A DNA stretch of 64,000 nt from Paenibacillus oralis (GTDB lineage Bacteria > Bacillota > Bacilli > Paenibacillales > Paenibacillaceae), in assembly GCF_003863965.1 (NCBI RefSeq), contig NZ_RRCN01000001.1, forward strand, positions 6,383,071 through 6,447,070. Direction: 5' to 3'. The position numbers and the translations under genes are program-made. The first letter of the stretch is position 1. Each line of letters starts with the position of its first letter. The notes under the pieces are model-generated. The model was not told the DNA's origin and ran no database searches. It saw only the letters and a list, made by a program, of their open reading frames with translations. Positions 16,566 through 24,394 of the stretch are shown here, piece by piece.

Positions 16566-17204
16566 CTACAATGCATTCGCCCCGAGCATCGGCGTAACCC
16601 AGGCCATCATCGCCGGAGTGACCCACGTTTCGAACGAGGAAACCGCAAGCAGCACGGCGGCCATCGCCAGCGTCAGGCCGGTGTACGACAGAAACGGGCG
16701 CGAAGCGTTGCCGCTGCCGCCAAGCAGCACCCGCGAACGGATGATATTTAGCGAAAAACTTATGGCGGCCACGCTAGCAATCAGCAAAGCGGGAATCACG
16801 ATCAGATTATGCGGCGCAATCGAGACAAGGGCGAACAGCAGCCCTTTCCAGGTGTATTGTCCGACCAGGCAGCCCACCGTAAAGCCGATCAGCACACCTT
16901 TCAAAAAGTCGAGGATCAATATCCCCGGAAGACCGATCACGGACAGTCCGAGCAGCCAAATCAAGCCCAACCATTTCAAATGTAAAACGGCGACTTCCCA
17001 GTAGGACATCGGCTGAAACCCCGTTCCGCCCTCGTTGATCGATAGAAAAAAGTCGCCGAAATATCGCGATAAATCCTGCTGCTGCTCCAGCGTCAGCGCA
17101 TTGACCATCAGCGCTCCGAACACGACCCCCATCAGAAACAGCACCGCAACAAACACGTACAACGGGGTTTGGTCCTTGAGCGAATGGCGTAACGGTTGAA
17201 GCAT
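16566..17204 (-). CDS. spoIIM: Stage II sporulation protein M
   Basis: 212 residues with about five membrane helices and the SpoIIM/DUF95 family signatures (PHNLIVIPALLI near residue 130; GILILDFLKGVLIGFTVG). With SpoIID and SpoIIP it forms the DMP complex that remodels septal peptidoglycan during engulfment; SpoIIM is the membrane scaffold. Length matches the family. The neighbours endoQ and nudF (yqxK, yqkG) are the same as in Bacillus subtilis. Confidence 0.93.
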   Translation of the reverse strand: MLQPLRHSLKDQTPLYVFVAVLFLMGVVFGALMVNALTLEQQQDLSRYFGDFFLSINEGGTGFQPMSYWEVAVLHLKWLGLIWLLGLSVIGLPGILILDFLKGVLIGFTVGCLVGQYTWKGLLFALVSIAPHNLIVIPALLIASVAAISFSLNIIRSRVLLGGSGNASRPFLSYTGLTLAMAAVLLAVSSFETWVTPAMMAWVTPMLGANAL

Positions 17205-17296
17205 GTAAGAAAGCCCCCTCGCTTGTTCAAATACTTGTGTATTTTAAAACTATGAACAAGCTTCCTTCCTTATGCCTAACCAGCGCCTTCCGGCAA

Positions 17297-18493
17297 TCAG
17301 GATTTCTTCACTTTGCCGTAAATCCCCCCGCCGCCGGCGGCCAGCTCCAGCCTGCCGCTCCGCGCCTCGGCGATCCGGGCCGCCAGCTCGGCCCCGGCGA
17401 CTTCGGCGAGCTTCGCTTCCGGGACATGGTGCAGGATGTTCATTTCCGTCCCGAATGCGGCAAGCAGAAGCTCCAGCTTCGCCGGTCCGAGGCCCGGGAT
17501 GAACTCCAGCGGCACCTGGTAGTGGTATGGCGGACGGTGCTTTGGCACTGATGGAGCCTGACGGTCCGCGATCGAGCGAATCCGGTCGTAGACACCGCGC
17601 ACCAGCTTGGGACTGCCGCAATACGGGCAGCGTTCCACCGCCGCCTCCGCTTCGTCGATAATATAGCTGCAGCTGCTGCAATAAGTCCGATGGTATTTGC
17701 CCAGCCGGGGATTCAGCCCGTAATTGCCGGCGACGCGCCGGCCGTCCTCGCGTTTCAGCGCTTTGGCGAATTCCCGGTAATTCGCTGCGCCAAGCAGCAG
17801 CTCGTTGTACTCCCGGCCGATTTTGCCGAGCGAATGGGCATCCGAATTGGTCAGGATCGTAAACGGATCGAGCTCGCTGATCAGCCCCGCCATTTCGCTG
17901 TCCGCACTCAGGCCCAGCTCGACGGCGCTGATCAGCGACGTGTCCAGCACGTCGGCCATACGCGGCGCGCAGGTGCCATAAATGCTGCGGTGCGGCGTGA
18001 AAATATGAGCCGGGATGATCATCCCCCCGCGCGAATACACTTCTTCCTGCAATGTACGTGCCGGTGCGTATACGCGCTGCGAGCTTAAGGTGACGTTTTT
18101 CATCCTTTTTTCCAGCCAGCCGGTAAACCCGCGAATCGCTGCAAACGTTGGGAAGAACGCCAGCAGATGCGCCGGCCCCATTCCCGGCTCGCGAATCTCC
18201 AGCTCGCTGCCGAGCAGCAGCGTCGTCTCTTGATAAGCGATGCCTCCCTCGGCCAGCTCACGCATTTCCCCCCGCTCCAGACATTGAGCAATGTCCTCCT
18301 GCACGCCGGGGGAATGGCAGTCAATGATGCCGACCAGCCCGATCCCTTTGCGCAGAGCGGCTTCCTTCGCGATGTTCGCAAACGTCAAATCGCGGCTGCC
18401 GCTGATTTTGACGGGCTCCCCCCGCCCGGTCCGGCCGATGTGAATGTGCAAATCGGCAAAAACAGAGTTCAGTTTTTCAGTTTCACGCCGCAT
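17297..18493 (-). CDS. Endonuclease Q family DNA-repair nuclease (YqxK)
   Basis: About 398 residues. N-terminal PHP-like metal centre (DLHIHIGRTGRG; DCHSPGVQED; GMIIPAHIFTPHRS; LTNSDAHSLGKIGREYNEL), a zinc ribbon near residue 270-300 (CSSC / CPYCG), and a C-terminal segment with an HhH-like GLGPAKLELLLAAFG. The family (TIGR00375/COG1379) includes EndoQ, which nicks DNA 5' of deaminated bases and is known in archaea and a few bacteria including Bacillus. The ATG at 18493 directly follows the nudF stop; a TTG at 18535 is an alternative overlapping start. Confidence 0.85.
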   Translation of the reverse strand: MRRETEKLNSVFADLHIHIGRTGRGEPVKISGSRDLTFANIAKEAALRKGIGLVGIIDCHSPGVQEDIAQCLERGEMRELAEGGIAYQETTLLLGSELEIREPGMGPAHLLAFFPTFAAIRGFTGWLEKRMKNVTLSSQRVYAPARTLQEEVYSRGGMIIPAHIFTPHRSIYGTCAPRMADVLDTSLISAVELGLSADSEMAGLISELDPFTILTNSDAHSLGKIGREYNELLLGAANYREFAKALKREDGRRVAGNYGLNPRLGKYHRTYCSSCSYIIDEAEAAVERCPYCGSPKLVRGVYDRIRSIADRQAPSVPKHRPPYHYQVPLEFIPGLGPAKLELLLAAFGTEMNILHHVPEAKLAEVAGAELAARIAEARSGRLELAAGGGGIYGKVKKS

Positions 18494-18495
18494 TT

Positions 18496-19053
18496 CTAGC
18501 GAACCGCCGTTTCCCAGGTCAGCCGCAGCTGCCAAATATATACGGCCATAATCGTCTTGGCATCGGCGATCCGGCCATCGGCGATATGCTGCAGCGTTTC
18601 CTCCAGCGTCGCCTCATGGACTTCAAGAAATTCGTCCTCATCCGGCTCCATTTCTCCGGGGCTTAATTCCTCGGCCCAATACAGATGGATGACCTCATCC
18701 GCGAAGCCCGGCGACGTGTAAAAAGAATGCAGATGCGTCAGCTTGCCGCAGGTGTAGCCCGTCTCCTCCTGAAGCTCCCTGGCGGCCGCCTCCATCGGAT
18801 CTTCTCCCTTCTCCAGCTTGCCCGCCGGAATTTCCAGCTCGCAGCGTCCCATCGCCTGGCGGTATTGATCGACGAGCAGCAGCCGCCCTTCATGGATCGC
18901 CAGCACCGCAACGGCCCCGGGGTGCTTCACGACCTCCCGCGTCGCCAACGTTCCGTCGGGAAGCTTGACCGTGTCGACTTGTAAAGAGATTATTTTCCCG
19001 GAAAATACCGGATCGGTCGAAACCGTCGTTTCTTTTAATTGATCAGCTGCCAT
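18496..19053 (-). CDS. nudF: NUDIX hydrolase, ADP-ribose pyrophosphatase
   Basis: 185 residues. The Nudix box is complete (GKLEKGEDPMEAAARELQEE followed by TGY), preceded by the ADP-ribose-pyrophosphatase type beta strands (PGAVAVLAIHEGRLLLVDQYR). It hydrolyses ADP-ribose to AMP and ribose 5-phosphate. It is co-transcribed with endoQ and possibly spoIIM, and is divergent from mciZ. The same gene pair occurs in Bacillus (yqkG-yqxK). Confidence 0.92.
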   Translation of the reverse strand: MAADQLKETTVSTDPVFSGKIISLQVDTVKLPDGTLATREVVKHPGAVAVLAIHEGRLLLVDQYRQAMGRCELEIPAGKLEKGEDPMEAAARELQEETGYTCGKLTHLHSFYTSPGFADEVIHLYWAEELSPGEMEPDEDEFLEVHEATLEETLQHIADGRIADAKTIMAVYIWQLRLTWETAVR

Positions 19054-19094
19054 GTTTTTTACGTCCTCCTTTTATATAGCGCGCGAATCTTTGC

Positions 19095-19131
19095 ACATAA
19101 CTTGTCCAACCAAGGCATATGCTGTTATTAT
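19095..19131 (+). promoter_or_regulatory. Candidate promoter of mciZ
   Basis: Two overlapping readings. A sigma-E-like one: CATAACT near 19095, a spacer of about 14 bases, then CATATGCT at 19116. A sigma-A-like one: TTGTCC (19102-19107), 18 bases, TATTAT (19126-19131). The sigma-E reading fits the known sporulation-specific expression of mciZ in Bacillus. Neither is proven. Confidence 0.35.
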
Positions 19132-19163
19132 ATCAAACCTGCTCGGGAAAGGAGCCTTTGAAA

Positions 19164-19298
19164 ATGAAAAGCTGCTTTTCTCCAACCGCCGTTCGGGCCC
19201 AGGGCAAAGCCTGGCAAATCCGTATTTTGCTGAACCAGTGGCTGAAAGAAGCGGGACCTTCGGCGAAATTGACGGATCTGATCGATACCCGTTTGTGA
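19164..19298 (+). CDS. mciZ: MciZ-like inhibitor of FtsZ assembly
   Basis: A 44-residue protein. The segment AVRAQGKAWQIRILLNQWLK (residues 9-28) matches the B. subtilis MciZ core, whose GKAWEIR and following amphipathic helix cap FtsZ. AAAGGAG lies about 9 bases before the ATG. It is divergent from nudF. In Bacillus, MciZ (40 residues) is made in the mother cell and blocks Z-ring formation during sporulation. The identification rests on the GKAW-IR-L motif, size and context; the remainder is diverged. Confidence 0.8.
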   Translation: MKSCFSPTAVRAQGKAWQIRILLNQWLKEAGPSAKLTDLIDTRL

Positions 19299-19346
19299 AT
19301 TATTCAGTTAAATCGTTTCAGGTTAATAGAAAGCGGGGGGTGAAAT

Positions 19347-19910
19347 ATGCGTAGTCCCATCGGACAACCTCAGAATATGGGCAAGTTGGTTCAATTGATT
19401 CAAAACTCCGTGGTAAAAGGACGAATCCGGTTTGCCGATAAATTAGCCGGACAAAGCGATATCCATTTGCTCAGCGCGCTGGTGCAGTCCTTGTACAAAG
19501 AAGGTTATACGGCGTTGGCCAAAGAGCGGATTGTCCTGATTGATCCCGAAACGCTAAGCAAGCCTTCTCCCCCTTTTTTGCAGCTTAGCTATATTTGGGC
19601 GGAAATGTGCTACGACGAGGGGCGTTATGCCGAAGCCGCAGCGATTTTTGAGGCGATTGCCGAACAAAGCGGGGACCTGGCCGCCGCCCGCTTCGGCGCG
19701 GCCTCCTGTTATTTGCAGGAGGCGATGCAAAACCTGCGGCGCCGAATGGAAATCTACCATCCGCCCGAAGCGGAAAGAATCAAAATCTGCAGGTATTTGG
19801 AAGATTTCAACCAAGCCCTGCATATTATTCAAACCTCGGGCTGGCAAACCTATTCGTCTGCGGGGCAAACCGGGCATAAAGCGGCCCGGGCGGCAACGTT
19901 GCAGCATTAA
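19347..19910 (+). CDS. TPR-like protein of unknown function
   Basis: 187 residues, alpha-helical, without signal peptide or membrane segment. Residues about 75-125 (AEMCYDEGRYAEAAAIFEAI, then AARFGAASCYLQEAM) read like two tetratricopeptide helical pairs. The start has GGGGGGTG about 5 bases upstream; an internal ATG (MGKLVQLIQN) is possible. It lies just 48 bases after mciZ on the same strand, so the two may be one transcript, which would make this a possible sporulation gene. The family is not recognised. Confidence 0.75.
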   Translation: MRSPIGQPQNMGKLVQLIQNSVVKGRIRFADKLAGQSDIHLLSALVQSLYKEGYTALAKERIVLIDPETLSKPSPPFLQLSYIWAEMCYDEGRYAEAAAIFEAIAEQSGDLAAARFGAASCYLQEAMQNLRRRMEIYHPPEAERIKICRYLEDFNQALHIIQTSGWQTYSSAGQTGHKAARAATLQH

Positions 19911-19966
19911 CATAATGGCAGCCCAGATGCCTTTTTGGCCCCTGGGCTGCCGCGTTCCCGGACCGT

Positions 19967-21094
19967 TTACACAGTGCAGGATTGCCGGACGATTTCAAGC
20001 GCGAATTCCGCCGCTTTAACGATGTCGTCCTTTTTGATTTTTTCCTCTGTTGTATGAATATTCTCGTACCCGATCGCGAGGTTCACGGTCGGGATGCCCA
20101 AGCCGTTCAGCACGTTAGCGTCGCTGCCGCCGCCGGAGACGAAGGTATCGCCGGACAAATCTAGCGCTGCCGCCGCCTTCCGGGCAATCTGAAGCCCTTT
20201 CTCCTGCTCGGAAATATTGAACCCGCTGTACATGTATTCGCTGTGAAAATTCCCCTTGGCTCCGTAATCCCGGCAAACCGCTTCCACAGCCTCTTTCATT
20301 TCCTGCAGCTGCCGTTCCACCTTCGTTTGGGAAAGGCTGCGCGCCTCTCCGTACAATTTGACGTGGTCGGCGACGACATTGGTCGGGCCGCCGCCTTCAA
20401 ATTTTCCGATATTGGCCGTCGTTTCGTCATCGATACGGCCGAGATTCATCCGGGCAATCGCCTTGCCGGCGACCTGAATCGCGCTGATGCCGTCTTCCGG
20501 ATTGACCCCGGCATGCGCCGATTTGCCGAAGATTTCGATTTCGACCCGCGCCAGGGTCGGAGCGCCGACGCATATCGTCCCAACTTCGCCGTTCGTATCG
20601 AGAGCGAACCCGAATTTGGCGTCCAAATGCTTGACATCAAGCGCTCTTGCGCCTCTCAGGTTCGATTCCTCGCCGGCCGAGATGACGAACTGGATTTTTC
20701 CATGGGGGATTTCCCGTTCGCGCAGCACTTGAATCACTTCCAGCAGCACGGCCAGACCGGCCTTGTCGTCCGCGCCCAAAATCGTCGTCCCGTCGCTGCG
20801 AATCCATCCGTCTTCGCCCACGACCGGTTTAATACCTTTCCCCGGCTCTACCGTATCCATGTGGCAGGAGAACAGGAACGGCTCGGTGTGAACGCCTTCG
20901 CTGGCCTGTAGGGTCGCGATCAAATTGCCGGCGCCGTGGCCGGTCTCTTTTTGGGATTCATCCTCCACTACCTTCAAGCCGAGCTCGGACAACTTGTTTT
21001 TCAAGTAATCCGCGATAAGGCGTTCGTGCTTCGTTTCGCTGTCGATTTGCACCAGCTCCAAAAACTGTCCGATGACTCTGGTTGCGTTGATCAT
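19967..21094 (-). CDS. M20 metallopeptidase, PepT-like tripeptidase
   Basis: 375 residues. Zinc-binding and catalytic motifs of the M20 family: SCHMDTVEPG, TTILGADDKAGLAVLLE, SAGEESNLRGARAL, and a late His in YENIHTTEEKI. The dimerisation domain is in the middle (SAHAGVNPEDGISAIQ). It resembles the PepT-like/YqjE group that removes N-terminal residues from small peptides. The ATG at 21094 is chosen because homologous sequence starts there and GAGGAAAG precedes it; the frame open upstream is unrelated. It is divergent from the prli42 gene. Confidence 0.88.
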   Translation of the reverse strand: MINATRVIGQFLELVQIDSETKHERLIADYLKNKLSELGLKVVEDESQKETGHGAGNLIATLQASEGVHTEPFLFSCHMDTVEPGKGIKPVVGEDGWIRSDGTTILGADDKAGLAVLLEVIQVLREREIPHGKIQFVISAGEESNLRGARALDVKHLDAKFGFALDTNGEVGTICVGAPTLARVEIEIFGKSAHAGVNPEDGISAIQVAGKAIARMNLGRIDDETTANIGKFEGGGPTNVVADHVKLYGEARSLSQTKVERQLQEMKEAVEAVCRDYGAKGNFHSEYMYSGFNISEQEKGLQIARKAAAALDLSGDTFVSGGGSDANVLNGLGIPTVNLAIGYENIHTTEEKIKKDDIVKAAEFALEIVRQSCTV

Positions 21095-21166
21095 TGGACT
21101 TTCCTCGCTTTCTTCGTTACGATAGAATAAGTGAAAATATACGTTTATGTTGGAGGAGTTTTCGCT

Positions 21167-21271
21167 ATGCAAAAAAAATGGATGAGAATCGTCGTATATT
21201 TGATGCTGTTTGCGATGCTGGCTTCCACGCTGCTCGCTTTTTTGGAGCCACTGTTTATTCGCTACCGTTAG
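21167..21271 (+). CDS. Prli42-like stressosome-associated membrane peptide
   Basis: A 34-residue peptide with GGAGGAG about 8 bases before the ATG. The pattern is MxKKWMRIVVYLMLFAMLAS followed by TLLAFLEPLF: a basic N-terminus and a single membrane helix. This matches the Prli42 family of about 31-residue Firmicutes proteins, whose consensus also has K-x-x-R/K-IVVY-x-ML-x-AML-x-T. In Listeria, Prli42 anchors the stressosome (RsbR) at the membrane. The last codons overlap the convergent lipB 3' end by 17 bases. Confidence 0.75.
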   Translation: MQKKWMRIVVYLMLFAMLASTLLAFLEPLFIRYR

Positions 21272-21953
21272 GCGCAAACGCGTCGGACCGCCCGAACACC
21301 TCGAAAAACAGCGGAACGATGTCGCGCGCCGTCTCTTCAACGGTAAATTTCCGGCCCGTGACGTCTTCCAGCGAAGTCACCCCGTATTCCTGGATGCCGC
21401 AAGGAACGATGCCGCGGAATCCATCCTCCTGGATGCCCGACTTCACGTTTAAAGCGAAACCGTGGCTCGTAATGAAACCTCTTTTATGGCGGCATTTATT
21501 AAACTTCACGCCGATGGCGCAAATCTTGACATCCCCGACCCAAACGCCGGTATATTCCGGTTTTCTGCTGCCTTCCACCCCAAAACGGGCCAAATAATTG
21601 ATAATCACCTGCTCCAGCTGGCGCAGATAACCGTGTAAATCGAGGCCCTGGCCGGCCTCCAGCCAGAGCAGCGGATAACCGACCAGCTGCCCCGGGCCAT
21701 GGTATGTAATATCTCCGCCGCGGTCGATTTCAAACACGGAAATTGCCCGCTTCTTAAGCTCTTCCGGACCAAGCAGCAAATGCTCGGGGTGGCGCTGGGA
21801 ACCAATCGTATATGTCGGCGGATGCTGAAGCAGCAGCAGGTGCTCCTGCTGCTGCTCTCCGTCTATCGCTTTAACCAAGCGCTTCTGCAGTTCCCACGCT
21901 TCCCCGTACTCCATCATCGGATAATACATCACTTGCAAGGGAATGTTGTTCAT
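21255..21953 (-). CDS. lipB: Octanoyltransferase LipB
   Basis: 232 residues, BPL/LPL-like fold: QRHPEHLL, RGGDITYHGPGQLVGYPLL (substrate pocket), THGFALNV and FRGIVPCGIQEYGVTSL with the catalytic Cys. It transfers octanoyl groups from ACP to lipoyl domains. It lies 28 bases behind the E2 gene of the branched-chain dehydrogenase, whose lipoyl domain is a natural client. Many Bacillus species use LipM/LipL instead, so a classical LipB is worth noting. Confidence 0.93.
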   Translation of the reverse strand: MNNIPLQVMYYPMMEYGEAWELQKRLVKAIDGEQQQEHLLLLQHPPTYTIGSQRHPEHLLLGPEELKKRAISVFEIDRGGDITYHGPGQLVGYPLLWLEAGQGLDLHGYLRQLEQVIINYLARFGVEGSRKPEYTGVWVGDVKICAIGVKFNKCRHKRGFITSHGFALNVKSGIQEDGFRGIVPCGIQEYGVTSLEDVTGRKFTVEETARDIVPLFFEVFGRSDAFAPNGSE

Positions 21954-21981
21954 CTGCTTTTCGCCTCTTTTTAGGTTGGAA

Positions 21982-23388
21982 TTAGTATACCTGAGTATCC
22001 AAAGAGTAGCTTTCCATATTGTCCTTCACCCGCTGCATAAAGCGGCCGCAAATGACGCCGTCCAGGATGCGGTGGTCGAGGGACAGGCAAAGGTTGGCCA
22101 TGGAACGCACGGCGATCATGTCGTTGATCACGACCGGCCGCTTTACGATCGACTCGAACGTTAAAATAGCGGCTTGCGGATAATTGATGATCGGCTGCGT
22201 CAAAATAGAACCGAAGGACCCCGTGTTGTTCACGGTGAACGTTCCGCCCTGCATATCGTCAAGCTTCAGCTTGCCGGAGCGGACTTTGGACGCCAGCTCT
22301 TCAATTTCACGGGCCAGGCCGGCGATGTTTTTCTGGTCGGCTTTTTTGATCACAGGCGTCATGACGGAATCTTCGGTGCCTACGGCAAGCGAAATATTGA
22401 TGTCCCGTTTGACGATGATTTTGTCCACCGCCCAAACCGAGTTCATGATCGGATAATCCTTGATCGCGCCGACGACGGCTTTAAGAAGAAAAGCCAAATA
22501 CGTTAAGTTGACGCCTTCCTTTTTCTTAAACTCATCCTTCAGCTTATTGCGGAGCTGCACGAGGTTCGTCACGTCCACCTCGATCATCATCCAGCCGTGC
22601 GGAATTTCCGACACGCTTTGGCGCATCCGCGTCGCAATCGTGTTGCGGATCGGGGTTACGTCGATGAAATATTCGGACCGGTCGCCATGTTCCACCTCGA
22701 TCGTCGGAATGCGCGGCGTTTCCGTCAAATGCAGGCCGGAATTGCGCACCGGCTCGGAAACGGCGGCGTTCAGCCCGGCCGGGATCGTACTGGCCGGAGC
22801 GGTGTACGGCGTTTGCAGCACCGGTGCCGCCGGCTGCTGCTGCGCCGGCTGACTGGCCGCGGCTCCCGCAGGTGCGGAAGCCGCCGAAGCCGAAGCAGCC
22901 CCGCCACGCTCGATATAGGCCAGCACGTCCTTGCGGGTCACGCGCCCGCCCAGCCCGGTGCCGGCGATTTGGCGCAGATCCAGGCCGTGCTCGGCCGCCA
23001 GCGTCTGCACCGCCGGCGAGTAACGGCTGCGCAGCGAGCCGTCGCCGGCTGCAGGAATCGGCGCAGGGGCCTGCGCGGAAGCATCCCCGGCCGATACCAG
23101 CGAGGTTTCGCCGGCCGGGGATGAAGCGGACTCCGCAGCCGTCTCAATCCGGCAGATAACAACTCCCACCTGGATTTCCTGGCCTTCCTCGGCCAGGATT
23201 TCGCCCATAATCCCGTCCACCGTCGACGGAATTTCAGCGTTGACTTTATCCGTGATAACTTCGCAAATCGGTTCGTACTGCTCGACCGGATCTCCCGGCT
23301 TTTTCAGCCATTTTCCAATGGTCGCCGAAACGAGCGATTCCGCAAGCTGTGGCAACGCGACGTCGGTTAACGTTTTTTGGTTTGACAT
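21982..23388 (-). CDS. bkdB: Branched-chain 2-oxoacid dehydrogenase E2 subunit
   Basis: 468 residues: N-terminal lipoyl domain (lipoylated Lys in ICEVITDKVNAEIPS), Ala/Pro-rich linker, peripheral-subunit-binding domain (SPAVQTLAAEHGLDLRQIAG), second Ala/Pro linker, and the acyltransferase domain ending in LSLDHRILDG with the catalytic His and Asp. It carries acyl groups from E1 to CoA. The start is the ATG at 23388; sequence upstream in the same frame is a shadow of the E1-beta gene. It is the third gene of bkdAA-bkdAB-bkdB. Confidence 0.93.
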   Translation of the reverse strand: MSNQKTLTDVALPQLAESLVSATIGKWLKKPGDPVEQYEPICEVITDKVNAEIPSTVDGIMGEILAEEGQEIQVGVVICRIETAAESASSPAGETSLVSAGDASAQAPAPIPAAGDGSLRSRYSPAVQTLAAEHGLDLRQIAGTGLGGRVTRKDVLAYIERGGAASASAASAPAGAAASQPAQQQPAAPVLQTPYTAPASTIPAGLNAAVSEPVRNSGLHLTETPRIPTIEVEHGDRSEYFIDVTPIRNTIATRMRQSVSEIPHGWMMIEVDVTNLVQLRNKLKDEFKKKEGVNLTYLAFLLKAVVGAIKDYPIMNSVWAVDKIIVKRDINISLAVGTEDSVMTPVIKKADQKNIAGLAREIEELASKVRSGKLKLDDMQGGTFTVNNTGSFGSILTQPIINYPQAAILTFESIVKRPVVINDMIAVRSMANLCLSLDHRILDGVICGRFMQRVKDNMESYSLDTQVY

Positions 23389-23404
23389 CGAATCCTCACT
23401 CCCG

Positions 23405-24391
23405 TTAATAAAGCGCCAATTGAAGCATCGCTTCTTTGACTTTATCCTTGCTAAGCATAAAAAACTTCTCCATCGGCGGGCTGATTGGCATCGCCGGCAC
23501 GTCCGGCCCGCACAACCTTGCGATCGGCGCGTCCAGCTCAAACAGGCACTCCTCGGAGACAATCGCCGCCACCTCGGCGCCGACGCCGCCGGTTTTGTTG
23601 TCCTCGTGCACGATCAGCACCTTGCCGGTTTTGCGGGCCGCCGCAATGATCGCTTCGCGGTCCAGCGGCTGCAGCGTGCGCAAATCCAAAATATGCGCGC
23701 TGATCCCCTGCTCCGCCTCCAGTTCTGCGGCGGCCTGCATCGCGAAATGCAGCGGCAGGCTGTAGCCGATCACGGTAATGTCCGTACCTTCGCGCAGCAC
23801 CTTCGCCTTTCCGATCGGCACGATGTAATCGTCCTCGGGAACATCCTCTTTAATCAGCTTGTAGCATTTCTTGTTTTCAAAGAACAGAACGGGGTCGGGG
23901 TCGCGAACGGCCGCTTTCAGCAAGCCTTTTGCATCGTAAGCCGAATAAGGGGCGACGATTTTTAGGCCCGGAGTGCCAAAAAAGATCGATTCCGGGCACT
24001 GGGAATGGTACAGCCCGCCAAAAATGCCGCCGCCGATTGGCGCGCGCACCACGACGGGGCAATTCCAGTCGTTATTGGAGCGGTAGCGGATTTTCGCTGC
24101 TTCGCTGATAATTTGGTTGGTGGCCGGCAGCATAAAATCCGAATATTGCATTTCGGCGATTGGCTTCATACCGTACATAGCCGCGCCGATCGCTACGCCG
24201 GCAATCGCCGATTCCGCCAGCGGCGTATCCATGACGCGCATCTCCCCGAACTGCTCCTGCAGCCCTTTCGTCGTCGTAAACACGCCACCCTTGACGCCGA
24301 CGTCTTCCCCTAACACAAACACGCTTTCGTCGCGCTCCATTTCTTCTTTCATCGCCAGACGAATCGCGTCGATATATTCCATCACCGGCAT
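23405..24391 (-). CDS. bkdAB: 2-oxoisovalerate dehydrogenase E1 beta subunit
   Basis: 328 residues, transketolase-like: pyrimidine-binding domain with VFVLGEDVGVKGGVF and DTPLAESAIAGVAIGAAM, then the C-terminal domain (DITVIGYSLPLHFAMQAA; HEDNKTGGVGAEVAAIV). With BkdAA it decarboxylates the 2-oxoacids of Val, Leu and Ile, giving the branched primers typical of the iso/anteiso membrane lipids of these bacteria. It lies 3 bases after bkdAA. Confidence 0.93.
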   Translation of the reverse strand: MPVMEYIDAIRLAMKEEMERDESVFVLGEDVGVKGGVFTTTKGLQEQFGEMRVMDTPLAESAIAGVAIGAAMYGMKPIAEMQYSDFMLPATNQIISEAAKIRYRSNNDWNCPVVVRAPIGGGIFGGLYHSQCPESIFFGTPGLKIVAPYSAYDAKGLLKAAVRDPDPVLFFENKKCYKLIKEDVPEDDYIVPIGKAKVLREGTDITVIGYSLPLHFAMQAAAELEAEQGISAHILDLRTLQPLDREAIIAAARKTGKVLIVHEDNKTGGVGAEVAAIVSEECLFELDAPIARLCGPDVPAMPISPPMEKFFMLSKDKVKEAMLQLALY

Positions 24392-24394
24392 AAC

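Noticed and set aside
18493..18535. TTG at 18535 as the start of endonuclease Q
   Set aside because: It would extend into nudF without a ribosome site and adds residues not resembling the family start; the ATG at 18493 is preferred, though not proven.
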